DNA of 37,656 bases from Thermoanaerobaculia bacterium (lineage in GTDB: Bacteria; Acidobacteriota; Thermoanaerobaculia; Multivoradales; J023). Position numbers and translations under genes: made by a program. The notes beneath the pieces were generated by a model, which did no database searches, was not told the origin of the DNA, and saw only the letters and a program-made list of their open reading frames with translations. The stretch covers positions 78,762 through 116,417 of the forward strand of contig JALCBJ010000010.1 of assembly GCA_028066595.1 (NCBI GenBank), read 5' to 3'. Shown in pieces: positions 1-7,278 of this stretch. Numbering within the stretch: position 1 is the first letter of the stretch; the number at the start of each line of letters is the position of its first letter.

Positions 1-1302
1 TACCTTGGGCAGAATCGGGTAGCTGTCCGAGGTGCGACGGAGGTCTTGGGTGCCGAGGCTGCCGGGGAACTGCTCCGCCAGGAGATCCCAAAGGCCGGGC
101 ACCACGTCGATGAGCTGTGCGGCCTGTTTCTCGTCCGTCAGGCCTGCGGCCATGACCAGCCAGCGGATCACTCGGTACCACAGCATGAGAGGCATGGATT
201 CGGGCGTGGCTCCGCCGCCGGTGACCGCCGCCCCTTGGACCAGCGCCAGGGTACGCAGCTCGTCGAGGAGACGGCTCTTCCCGACGCCGCTCTCGCCGCC
301 GATCAGAACCACGTTGCCCAGGCCTTTGAGCGCTTCCCGAAGGCGCCGCGAAAGAGTGTAGAGCTCTGGCTTCCTACCAACGAACTTGGCTGCCTGAAGA
401 AAACTGTCGCGGTGTTCCCGTCCTTCGGATTTCGGAAGACCCAACGCCGCTTCCAGATCCTGTGCCGCCTCCGCTGCCTGGTGGTGCCGGAGCTCGGGAT
501 CGCGAACCAGCATCCGCCGCAGAACCCGACGAAGGCGCGGTTCCAGATCGTAGGAGACGTGGATGTCGGTGCGAAAGCCAGCAAGGATCTCGGCGACACT
601 TCGGCCCGCCAGCGGATGCTTCCCTGCAAACAGCTCGTGCGCCATCAGGCCGACGGCATAGATGTCCGAGGTCTCCGTAGCTTGGCGACCCTCCAAGCAT
701 TCTGGGGCCAGATATAGGATCGTGCCGGAGATGCGAGCCCCTTCTTCCTGGGGTTCGGCTCGATCCCGTTGCTGTGCGATGCCGAAGTCCAAGAGCTTGA
801 CCTGGCCTTCGACCACCATCACGTTGCTCGGCTTGAGATCCCGGTGGATCACGCCACGACGGTGTAGGTAGGAAAGCGCCCGAAGCATCTGTAAGACCAG
901 CTGCGCCCTGCCCACCTGGTCCAGGTCCCGGCCTGCTTCGAGGATGTCGCGAGGCGAGTCCAGCATCTCCATCGTGTAGTACGGTCTGCCGCGGGCGTCG
1001 AAGCCGTAGTCGAGGACGCTGATGATGTTGGGGTGGCGCAGCGACGAGAGCAAGCTGAACTCGCGGGCCAGCTCGACGTGTTCGGCGGCGGGTCCTCCGG
1101 AGGTGCTGGTCGGAGAGTCGAAGCTAGGGCGGGTCGCTTCGTGGTGACCGGTTTCTCTCGGCAGCAGCTCGAGCTCGAGCGGCTCGGCGGTCACCTGCTT
1201 GAAGGCCACGTCGATGCCGTACAAGCGGTCTTTCGCCCTGTGGACGACGCCGGTGGCACCGCGGCCGAGAATCTCGTAGAGCCGGTACCGCGGTCCGATC
1301 AA
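1..1302 (-). CDS. Serine/threonine protein kinase fused to an AAA/STAND-type ATPase (partial, 3' end outside the window)
   Basis: The N-terminal 434 residues are present. A Hanks-type kinase domain carries the glycine loop LGRGATGVV (about 13-20), the ATP-anchoring lysine in VAFKQV (K35), the catalytic HRDLKPSN, the DFG motif and an APE-type motif in LYLAPECLEG. A low-complexity insert follows the K35 strand. After the kinase comes FVGRKPEL and a Walker A motif GGESGVGKS, the start of a predicted STAND/AAA ATPase like that of PknK-type proteins. The reading frame is closed upstream by a stop at 1318-1320, so the only sensible start is TTG at 1300-1302, with GAGG about 9 bases upstream. That TTG overlaps the gpmI stop (TTGA), which suggests translational coupling. 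Its substrate is unknown. A full-length paralogue of this design lies at 19052-23098. Confidence 0.88.
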   Translation of the reverse strand, partial: MIGPRYRLYEILGRGATGVVHRAKDRLYGIDVAFKQVTAEPLELELLPRETGHHEATRPSFDSPTSTSGGPAAEHVELAREFSLLSSLRHPNIISVLDYGFDARGRPYYTMEMLDSPRDILEAGRDLDQVGRAQLVLQMLRALSYLHRRGVIHRDLKPSNVMVVEGQVKLLDFGIAQQRDRAEPQEEGARISGTILYLAPECLEGRQATETSDIYAVGLMAHELFAGKHPLAGRSVAEILAGFRTDIHVSYDLEPRLRRVLRRMLVRDPELRHHQAAEAAQDLEAALGLPKSEGREHRDSFLQAAKFVGRKPELYTLSRRLREALKGLGNVVLIGGESGVGKSRLLDELRTLALVQGAAVTGGGATPESMPLMLWYRVIRWLVMAAGLTDEKQAAQLIDVVPGLWDLLAEQFPGSLGTQDLRRTSDSYPILPKV

Positions 1303-3008
1303 GAAACGGTGCCTCGATCAGATCCGGTCTGAGTGGACTCGGCTCGAGTGAGCCCACCCTCAGCTGGCTCCATCCGCAGGAGCGACGTGCCTGTCATGGA
1401 CCTGGGTCGAGGTCTTCCCATCAGATCCAGAATCGTGGGGAAGACGTCAGCCAGACGGCCTCCGGAACGCAAGGGGGTCGTGGGGTCGAGCTCATCACCG
1501 ACCAGGACGCACTCTACCGGGAAGGTCGTGTGAGCGGTGTGCGGTGCGTCGGTCTCGGGATCGTACATTTGCTCGGCGTTGCCATGGTCGGCCGTGATCA
1601 CAAGTCTGCCGCCCCGGGACAAAGTCTTGGTCACCAGCTCCCCGACGCAAGCGTCGACCGTCTCGGCCGCTTTGATGGCCGCGTCCAGCTTGCCGGTGTG
1701 CCCGACCATGTCGGTATTCGCATAGTTGACCAGGATGAACTCCTCGCAGTCGTCGGCGTCGAGACGCTGCAACACCAGATCGGTCACCTGTCTTGCGTTC
1801 ATCTCGGGCTGCAGGTCGTAGGTAGGTACTCTCGGCGACTGGACCATCTTCCGGATCTCACCGGGGAACGGTTCATCGCGATAGTCGTTGAAGAAGAACG
1901 TCACGTGGGGAAACTTCTCCGTCTCGGCGCAGCGGAATTGGCGGAGTCCCAACCGGGCCAGGTAGGCACCCGCAGTGTCCTCCATCTTTGGTGGTTTGGG
2001 AAACGCGACGTCTACGAAGGGTTCGAGATCGCGCGCATAGGCCGTCATGGTGACGTAGGCGAGGTCGAGCTTCTCGCCACGGTCGAACCCACGCACACCG
2101 CTGTCTGGGGATGCTTCGACGTGACCCTCGAATTGGTCGTAGACGAAGGCACGCGAGATCTCCCGCGGACGGTCACCGCGGTAGTTGTAGAAGATCACGG
2201 TGTCGCCATTCTCGACGCGACCCGACTCGGCATCACCGACGATTCGCGGCGTGACGAACTCGTCCCCTTGCTGGCTGTGGGAGGTCGGATGCTCGTAGTA
2301 GTCACCCATCGCTTCCGCGGCGGACGAGAAGCGGGCCGGAGTGCTCCTGCCGGTGAGGCAGTCGTAAGCCAGCTGGACCCTCTCCCATCGGTTGTCGCGG
2401 TCCATGGCGTAGTACCGGCCGATGAGCGATGCCACCGTGCCGACGCCGAGCTCGGAGCAGGTCGCTTCGACGGCTCGAACGTAGTCGATACCAGTGAAGG
2501 GTCCAGAGTCGCGACCATCGGTGAACAGGTGGAGGAAGACCTGTTCAACCTCCATTCGTCGGCAAAGCTCGAGACAAGCGTAGAGGTGATCGAGCAAACC
2601 GTGGACACCGGCGTCGGAGGCGATACCGAACAGATGCACTCGTCGATCGCGTTCTCTCGCCCGTTCGATCGCCTCGCGAAGCGCCGGATTGCCAAGGAAC
2701 GAGCCGTCGCGGATCGCCTTGGTGATGCGAACGGACTCCTGGTCGACGACCCGACCGGCTCCGAGGTTCTGGTGCCCCACCTCACTGTTGCCCATGGTGC
2801 CTTCGGGCAGACCAACGTCTTCGCCCGAGGTTGCCAACAACGTCGATGGAAAGTCGCGGACCAACCGGTCGGCAACCGGTGTTTCGGCCAGCTCGATGGC
2901 ATTCCAGCTCGCATGTTCGGGATGTGGGTTGCGACCCCACCCGTCCCGAACCACGAGAACGACCGGGGACGGAGACGGTTCGATTTCGGTGGATGGCTCG
3001 GCGGGCAT
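1299..3008 (-). CDS. gpmI: 2,3-bisphosphoglycerate-independent phosphoglycerate mutase
   Basis: Cytosolic glycolytic/gluconeogenic enzyme that interconverts 3- and 2-phosphoglycerate using two metal ions and a phosphoserine intermediate. The sequence has the metal-binding DGWG near the N terminus (D22), the nucleophile motif MGNSEVGH (S75), VNYANTDMVGHTG and ADHGNAEQM with the late metal ligands, and HTAHTTFPVE near the C terminus. At 569 residues it is somewhat longer than the usual 510 or so, mainly through a proline-rich N-terminal leader of about 15 residues. The upstream region lacks a strong ribosome binding site, so a start slightly further in cannot be excluded. It lies 46 bases downstream of the S1/P1 nuclease gene, and its stop overlaps the TTG start of the kinase gene. 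Family assignment is secure; any link to the kinase rests on gene order only. Confidence 0.95.
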   Translation of the reverse strand: MPAEPSTEIEPSPSPVVLVVRDGWGRNPHPEHASWNAIELAETPVADRLVRDFPSTLLATSGEDVGLPEGTMGNSEVGHQNLGAGRVVDQESVRITKAIRDGSFLGNPALREAIERARERDRRVHLFGIASDAGVHGLLDHLYACLELCRRMEVEQVFLHLFTDGRDSGPFTGIDYVRAVEATCSELGVGTVASLIGRYYAMDRDNRWERVQLAYDCLTGRSTPARFSSAAEAMGDYYEHPTSHSQQGDEFVTPRIVGDAESGRVENGDTVIFYNYRGDRPREISRAFVYDQFEGHVEASPDSGVRGFDRGEKLDLAYVTMTAYARDLEPFVDVAFPKPPKMEDTAGAYLARLGLRQFRCAETEKFPHVTFFFNDYRDEPFPGEIRKMVQSPRVPTYDLQPEMNARQVTDLVLQRLDADDCEEFILVNYANTDMVGHTGKLDAAIKAAETVDACVGELVTKTLSRGGRLVITADHGNAEQMYDPETDAPHTAHTTFPVECVLVGDELDPTTPLRSGGRLADVFPTILDLMGRPRPRSMTGTSLLRMEPAEGGLTRAESTQTGSDRGTVS

Positions 3009-3054
3009 GACAGAGCGATTCTAAGGCCTGTGGTCCTTCCTCACCCGTGGCGGA

Positions 3055-3933
3055 TCAGGGCTGAGGTGGATGAGGGAGCGTGTGGAGCAGGTCTGCCAGG
3101 CGGTACGCGGCCAAGATCAGCTGTCGGCGTACCACGGGCTCCGCACGTCGTAGGTACGCGGGTGAGGGAGCCGTATCCTCTTCGATTCCCGCATAGACGT
3201 ACGATTTCGCTAGCTCGCGGCCCTCTTCCGCCCAAGCCCGGGGATTCCGCTCTGCCAACGGCAGGTTCTCAGGACGAATCTCGCGGACCAGCTCGCGCGC
3301 CAGCACACGAATCATCGCTTGGCGATTTGGAGCCCGCCGATCGGGGAGAAGTCCGACGCCGCGGTCCCAGAGCAGATGGAGGTTCTGATGACTGCCCTCG
3401 CCGGCCAGGGAATAGTCGTTGCCGCCGCGATCGCCTTTGGGTCGTTCGGTCGAGAACCGGGAGACCGTATGGAGCGGTTGGTGGATATCTCCGACGACAT
3501 GGATCAACACCCGCAGCGCAAAGGCGCGTCCGAACTCCGATGCGGCGGGGTCGCGCAGTGTCTCGACGGACTGCCGGATCGCGAAGATCACGTCATCTTT
3601 CGAGGGTGGCGGCAGTGGCAGCTTCTGTGGGTTGATAGGCAGGTTGACGTAGTGCCAGCGATCCAGGTGCCGGAACCCTTGCTCCCGGATGTGGTCGAGC
3701 CAGGAACAGGCGCCGGGGAAGTCGCGTGTCTCGGGCTCGACCGAATCCAGAATCGCGAGCAGGCGATGGACTTCGGCACGTGTCGGCTGCTCGAGAAGCG
3801 ATTCCGTGATCGTGCAGATCACCTCGTGGCCCGCCGGTGTCCAGGCCGGAAGAGGGCGCGAACTGGCTGCGAAACAGCACAGAAGAACCGCGGCAAGGAA
3901 AGGGAGCGAGAAGCCGTGGCGCATGACGCCCAT
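3055..3933 (-). CDS. Secreted S1/P1-type zinc-dependent nuclease
   Basis: 292 residues with a signal peptide (hydrophobic stretch about 9-23) ending LPA before W31. In S1/P1 nucleases the mature N-terminal Trp is itself a zinc ligand, and cleavage after A30 would expose exactly that residue. Other ligand motifs appear in order: GHEV (H36), CSWLDHI, the HYVN motif in RWHYVNLP, HVVGDIHQPLH, GGND and NLHLLWD. The family (S1, P1, phospholipase C-like fold) cleaves single-stranded nucleic acids and 3'-nucleotides, normally outside the cytoplasm, so a role in phosphate or nucleotide scavenging is likely. The start has AGGA five bases upstream. The gene is 66 bases downstream of the DUF885 gene and 46 bases upstream of gpmI on the same strand, consistent with co-transcription. 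Confidence 0.92.
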   Translation of the reverse strand: MGVMRHGFSLPFLAAVLLCCFAASSRPLPAWTPAGHEVICTITESLLEQPTRAEVHRLLAILDSVEPETRDFPGACSWLDHIREQGFRHLDRWHYVNLPINPQKLPLPPPSKDDVIFAIRQSVETLRDPAASEFGRAFALRVLIHVVGDIHQPLHTVSRFSTERPKGDRGGNDYSLAGEGSHQNLHLLWDRGVGLLPDRRAPNRQAMIRVLARELVREIRPENLPLAERNPRAWAEEGRELAKSYVYAGIEEDTAPSPAYLRRAEPVVRRQLILAAYRLADLLHTLPHPPQP

Positions 3934-3999
3934 CGTATCCTGGCGGGCCCATCTGTGATGCCGCGAGAGGCGAGGCGGAACGCTCGTGACGGGGCTCGC

Positions 4000-5766
4000 T
4001 CAAGGCGTGGCGGCCATCTCAGACTGGATCCAGCGCTCGATCTTGGCTTCCAATGCGATCAGCGGCAGCGGGCCGTCATCCAGCACGGCCTCATGGAAGG
4101 CGCGGATATCGAATGCGCTGCCCAGGCTTTCCTCGGCGCGGGTGCGCAGCTCGCTGATCTTCCGTTCGCCGATGGTGTAGGCCAGAGCCTGGCCGGGAAT
4201 GGTGGTATATCGGCCGATCTCGCCCCGTGCCCAGTCGAGCTGCCGGCGACCGAGCTGAGACCGTGCCTCTTCCAGGTCCCAGCCGAAGTGATGGATGCCG
4301 ACGTCGCCGACGAGGCGACCCGCTCGGCCGAGGGCGAATCGCTCGCGCCCGACCCGTGACGTCGGGTCGCGGTACAGGCCCAGCTCCTCGCCCAACGATT
4401 CGGCATAGAGGGCCCAGCCTTCCACGAATGCACCGAAGTAGCCGTAGCGAAGGAAGTCCGGCACGTCCTCGAGCTCCTGGGCGAGCGCGATCTGGTAGTG
4501 GTGTCCGGGAATGGCCTCGTGCAAGAAGAGTACCTCTGCATTGGCCAGGTCGAATCCGCCGGGCTGCAAGAAGAAGGTCCCCGGACGAGGATCTCCCGGT
4601 GTCGGACCACGATAGAACGCTCCCCCGAGGCTTGTCATGTGGGGCTCGACGAAGCGGACGGCCAAGGGAGCCTCGGGCCGGTGGAGGAAGAGACGGTCGA
4701 GCCTTTGCCCGACCGACTCCTCCAGGCTGCGGAACGTGGCGAGCACCTGATCGTCGTCCCGTGTGAATCGGCTGGTCGCTTCCGCCGCAAGCCGCTGCTG
4801 GACGCGGAGAGAACGCTTGCGGCGACGAGATTCGGATTCCCCCAGAGCGAAGACCTCCTCGGGGCCCAGCTCGGTCGTCGTGAAGTAGCGAACCAGGCTC
4901 CGGTACAGCTCGGCACCGCCATCGAGCTCGCCCAAGCCCAGATCGTCGCGCGCGGTGGTGAGATATTCGCGGGTCAAGAAGGCGTGGAACCGTGCATAGG
5001 CTGGGACGACGAGCGTACGGGTCGCGGTTTCCAGCTCTTCTCGCAGCGCCTGGAGCTGATCGGGCGGCAGGCCAAGCCCCTCGGCCGTTTCGAGGGGGCG
5101 TTGGAAGACGGTGTCGCCTAGGGGCCCGCCGACCATGCCCGCGATAGCCTGGATCTCACGCGCCACGACAAGCTTCGGGTGAACGAAGCCGCGCTCGGCA
5201 CCACGGCGCAGATTGTCGATCGCCTGATCGACCCAGCGAACGAGGTCGTTCGCGCGGGAGGCATACGCGCGGAGATCCTCGGCCGAATCCATGGCCAGGT
5301 CGGCGTCGCCGGCGGCCACGCCGGCGAACTCGCTCGGGAAATCGGCGCCCGGGATGAGAGGCAGAAGGTGGAGCGGTCGATCGAGCAGCTCCAGTTGCAT
5401 GTCGACAAGCCAACGAAAGGCCTCAGCCCAGGTCCGACGCCGGGCGTCGAGCTCGTCGAGCGGGATTGCACGGGCGTCGCGCGCGGCGCGTTGATAGATC
5501 TCCCGGCTGCGAGCGCGGTACGCCTCGCTCAGATCGACGGTCATGCGGCCGACGGACCGGCCATCTCCCACCCGATTGGCCAGGCTCGGATCATGGTCGA
5601 GGCGTGCCTGGAATGTGGTGTGGAACAGTGCGTCGAGGCGCTGGGCGGCCGGCTCTATCTCTTCGGCCGCCGCAAGTTCCGGTGCTTGTTCGGCTGTGGC
5701 GAGCGGTGGCGCCCAACAGAGCCAAAGCAGCGCGCCGACGAGTGGGAATCTTCGCAGGGACATCAT
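4000..5766 (-). CDS. Exported DUF885 family protein (predicted zinc metallopeptidase-like)
   Basis: I take the first of two adjacent ATG codons as the start (588 residues), because it begins a clear signal peptide: MMSLRRF, then a hydrophobic core, then PLATA before EQAPE. The longer open frame upstream is Arg/Pro-rich and overlaps a different coding relic. The family signature HEAIPGHHYQ and the downstream FVEGWALYAESLGEELG fit DUF885, whose members are thought to be metal-dependent carboxypeptidase-like enzymes with an HExxxGH-type site; the substrate is unknown. The N-terminal half is helical and charged, as in the family. It heads a minus-strand run with the nuclease and gpmI. The ribosome binding site is weak. 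The family call is strong and the catalytic role is inferred. Confidence 0.88.
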   Translation of the reverse strand: MMSLRRFPLVGALLWLCWAPPLATAEQAPELAAAEEIEPAAQRLDALFHTTFQARLDHDPSLANRVGDGRSVGRMTVDLSEAYRARSREIYQRAARDARAIPLDELDARRRTWAEAFRWLVDMQLELLDRPLHLLPLIPGADFPSEFAGVAAGDADLAMDSAEDLRAYASRANDLVRWVDQAIDNLRRGAERGFVHPKLVVAREIQAIAGMVGGPLGDTVFQRPLETAEGLGLPPDQLQALREELETATRTLVVPAYARFHAFLTREYLTTARDDLGLGELDGGAELYRSLVRYFTTTELGPEEVFALGESESRRRKRSLRVQQRLAAEATSRFTRDDDQVLATFRSLEESVGQRLDRLFLHRPEAPLAVRFVEPHMTSLGGAFYRGPTPGDPRPGTFFLQPGGFDLANAEVLFLHEAIPGHHYQIALAQELEDVPDFLRYGYFGAFVEGWALYAESLGEELGLYRDPTSRVGRERFALGRAGRLVGDVGIHHFGWDLEEARSQLGRRQLDWARGEIGRYTTIPGQALAYTIGERKISELRTRAEESLGSAFDIRAFHEAVLDDGPLPLIALEAKIERWIQSEMAATP

Positions 5767-5786
5767 GGCGGTACGCTCGCCTGGCT

Positions 5787-6023
5787 TCAGGGTTCCGACC
5801 ACGACGCGAGCGGGCGCTCGGCAGTGATGCACAGCTGGGTGAGCGGGTCTGCCGCCAGCGGATCGAGCATCTCGATGCGAGCGGACAGAGCTTCGGCCAC
5901 GATCTGTGGGGACCGGTCGGCGGATCGTGGCTGGGTGAAGATCACGCGAGCGCCTCCTTCCCTGGCTTGCCGGGTGTTGGTCCAGCTGGCTCCGGAAGCT
6001 CCCGAAATCGGTGAGAGTAGGGG
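5787..6023 (-). pseudogene. Probable 3' relic of a metal ABC transporter substrate-binding protein (ZnuA/TroA-like)
   Basis: A 78-codon open stretch on the minus strand reads RQAREGGARVIFTQPRSADR, followed by IVAEALSARIEMLDPLAAD, and ends 20 bases before the DUF885 start. This matches, from my knowledge of the family, the C-terminal lobe of zinc/manganese substrate-binding proteins, where a helix is followed by RVIF-QPQFS, a helix with AxAIGA-like residues, and a hydrophobic-DPLA-D strand. The N-terminal lobe, metal-binding histidines and signal peptide are absent, because the frame is closed upstream by a stop at 6024-6026. A GTG at 5943-5945 could start a short product, but a decayed gene is more likely. 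The resemblance is recognised by eye and not scored by a search. It lies next to a divergent His-rich exported protein gene. Confidence 0.45.
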
Positions 6024-6176
6024 TCATCGACCATGTCGTCCATCATACGAATCGACGCCAGAGTTGGGACTGCGAGTCGTTTGCCAGGCACGAAGTGACG
6101 GCCCGGATCCGCACGTTCGGCTATGATGGTGAAATCGATCCGAAGAGATCCACACAAACCACCACGAGGAGTCTCT

Positions 6177-6596
6177 ATGCAACGCAAGAGCTCGATTTTG
6201 CTCGCGGTACTGCTCCTGGTCGGCCTCGCGGTCGCGCTGGGCTTTCAGGCCACCGCGGACGAGGCGGTCGACACGTCGGCGGTAGCCCAAAGCCAGGGCC
6301 ACGGACATGGCCACGGCCACGGCCATCACGCGAAGGGTCACGGCCACCACGGTCATGGGCACCATGCGGAAGGCCACGGTCATGGGCACCATGCGGAAGG
6401 CCACGGTCACGGCCATTCCGGTCATGGTCACGGCCACCACGGTCATTCTGGCCACGGCCATTCTGGCCACGGTCATTCTGGTCATGGGCACGGCCACGCT
6501 GACAGCGGTCATGGCCACTCCGGCCACGGTCACGGTCATGACGATGGTCACGGACATCACGACAACGACGATGGGGACGGCGACGGCGATCTCTGA
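6177..6596 (+). CDS. Small exported Gly-His repeat protein (predicted metal-binding)
   Basis: 139 residues. The ATG at 6177 has GAGGA six bases upstream and begins a standard signal peptide (MQRKSSILL, hydrophobic to about residue 22). An in-frame ATG at 6123 would add a charged leader and is less likely. From about residue 40 almost the whole mature protein is GH, GHH, GHS and GHAEG units, with roughly 40 histidines in 100 residues, ending in an acidic DNDDGDGDGDL tail. Such His-rich tracts bind Zn, Ni or Cu ions, so metal buffering or storage in the periplasm or at the surface is likely but inferred. No enzymatic domain is visible. TATGAT at 6122-6127 could be a -10 element. The gene is divergent from the metal-transporter relic and convergent with the haem-b membrane protein gene, whose stop lies four bases away. 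Confidence 0.8.
   Translation: MQRKSSILLAVLLLVGLAVALGFQATADEAVDTSAVAQSQGHGHGHGHGHHAKGHGHHGHGHHAEGHGHGHHAEGHGHGHSGHGHGHHGHSGHGHSGHGHSGHGHGHADSGHGHSGHGHGHDDGHGHHDNDDGDGDGDL
6297..6560 (+). repeat. Degenerate GH-coding tandem repeats inside the His-rich gene
   Basis: The coding DNA is built of degenerate units such as GGCCACGGTCATGGGCACC and GGTCATTCTGGCCACG. These include a near-perfect tandem duplication of a 27-base unit at about 6351-6404 (GGTCATGGGCACCATGCGGA followed by AGGCCAC), and three successive GGCCAC-GGCCATTCT-type units at about 6445-6480. All units keep the frame. The near-identity at DNA level points to recent repeat expansion, and length differences between related strains would be expected. 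Confidence 0.75.
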
Positions 6597-6600
6597 TCGC

Positions 6601-7278
6601 TCAGGTCGCGGGATCGCAGGCTTCGCGGTCCCGCTCCTCGACTCCTTTGGAGCGGCGCGGGAGAAACCGGGCCAGCTCGATGCACAGCAGAAGCGCGACG
6701 AGCCCCAGAACGAGGCGTTTGGGCGCGAACGGCGCCAGCAGAAGGTGCTGAAAAACCAGCAGACCGGCGATGTAAGACAACCGGTGTAGCGGCTTCCAGA
6801 GACGGATGCGAAGACGGCGGTTGAAGCCCGCGAACGACGTCGACAGCAGCACCAGGAGAACGACGAGGGCGGCGAGCCCTGCACGGAGATAGGGCCAGTA
6901 GCTGACCGCTGTCCACGCAGCGTCGAGGTAGACGACGAACGACCATGCGCCGTGGAGCAGGGCGAGCCAGGCCGACGAAATACCGAGGGCTCGGCGGAGA
7001 GCCGTGATCTGCGCTCCGGAGATCGGGCGGGCTGTCGCCCAAACGAAGGCTCGCGAGAGCGGCGTCATACTCAGGGTCAAGGCTAGCGCCGTGCAGGCTG
7101 CCCAGCCCGAGGCGCGGGAGAGCCAGAGCTCCCGCTCCGCGACCCAGGGGATGCTCCAGTCCACGGCCCAGATGACGAGGGTCGCAGCCGTGGCCGTACC
7201 GTAGGCGATCCAGGCCACGCGCCGGCGCGGTCGCTGGCTTCGGCTCGGTCGCGCGGGAGACGGGTCGGCGTTGGTCAC
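6601..7278 (-). CDS. Haem-b membrane protein of the ferric-reductase-like/MsrQ type
   Basis: 225 residues from a GTG start that overlaps the stop of the upstream cytochrome gene (GTGA). A basic N terminus is followed by about five to six membrane segments. The ferric reductase-like transmembrane signature is visible: TALRRALGISSAWLALLHG (H109), WKPLHRLSYIAG (H165) and FQHLLL (H178), with the histidines placed as in MsrQ/YedZ haem ligands. MsrQ passes electrons from the quinone pool to the periplasmic methionine sulfoxide reductase MsrP. No msrP gene is present here; the overlapping partner is instead a di-heme cytochrome c protein. I infer an electron-transfer role in that operon and do not claim the MsrQ function. 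A longer frame starting inside the upstream gene is Arg/Pro-rich and is rejected. Confidence 0.82.
   Translation of the reverse strand: MTNADPSPARPSRSQRPRRRVAWIAYGTATAATLVIWAVDWSIPWVAERELWLSRASGWAACTALALTLSMTPLSRAFVWATARPISGAQITALRRALGISSAWLALLHGAWSFVVYLDAAWTAVSYWPYLRAGLAALVVLLVLLSTSFAGFNRRLRIRLWKPLHRLSYIAGLLVFQHLLLAPFAPKRLVLGLVALLLCIELARFLPRRSKGVEERDREACDPAT

Noticed and set aside
1530..3635. 701-codon plus-strand open frame opposite gpmI and the nuclease
   Set aside because: It is antisense to two well-recognised genes and shows no domain of its own; high GC keeps such frames open.
5767..6027. N-terminal extension of the DUF885 gene by 87 codons
   Set aside because: The extension is Arg/Pro-rich, precedes a clear signal peptide and overlaps another frame with metal-binding-protein similarity.
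6297..6560. CRISPR array in the repetitive His-rich region
   Set aside because: The units are contiguous, degenerate and in frame, with no unique spacers.
6307..6789. Thr/Met/Val-rich frame over the His-rich gene
   Set aside because: It is a shifted reading of the GH repeats; only the GH frame has a signal peptide and ribosome binding site.
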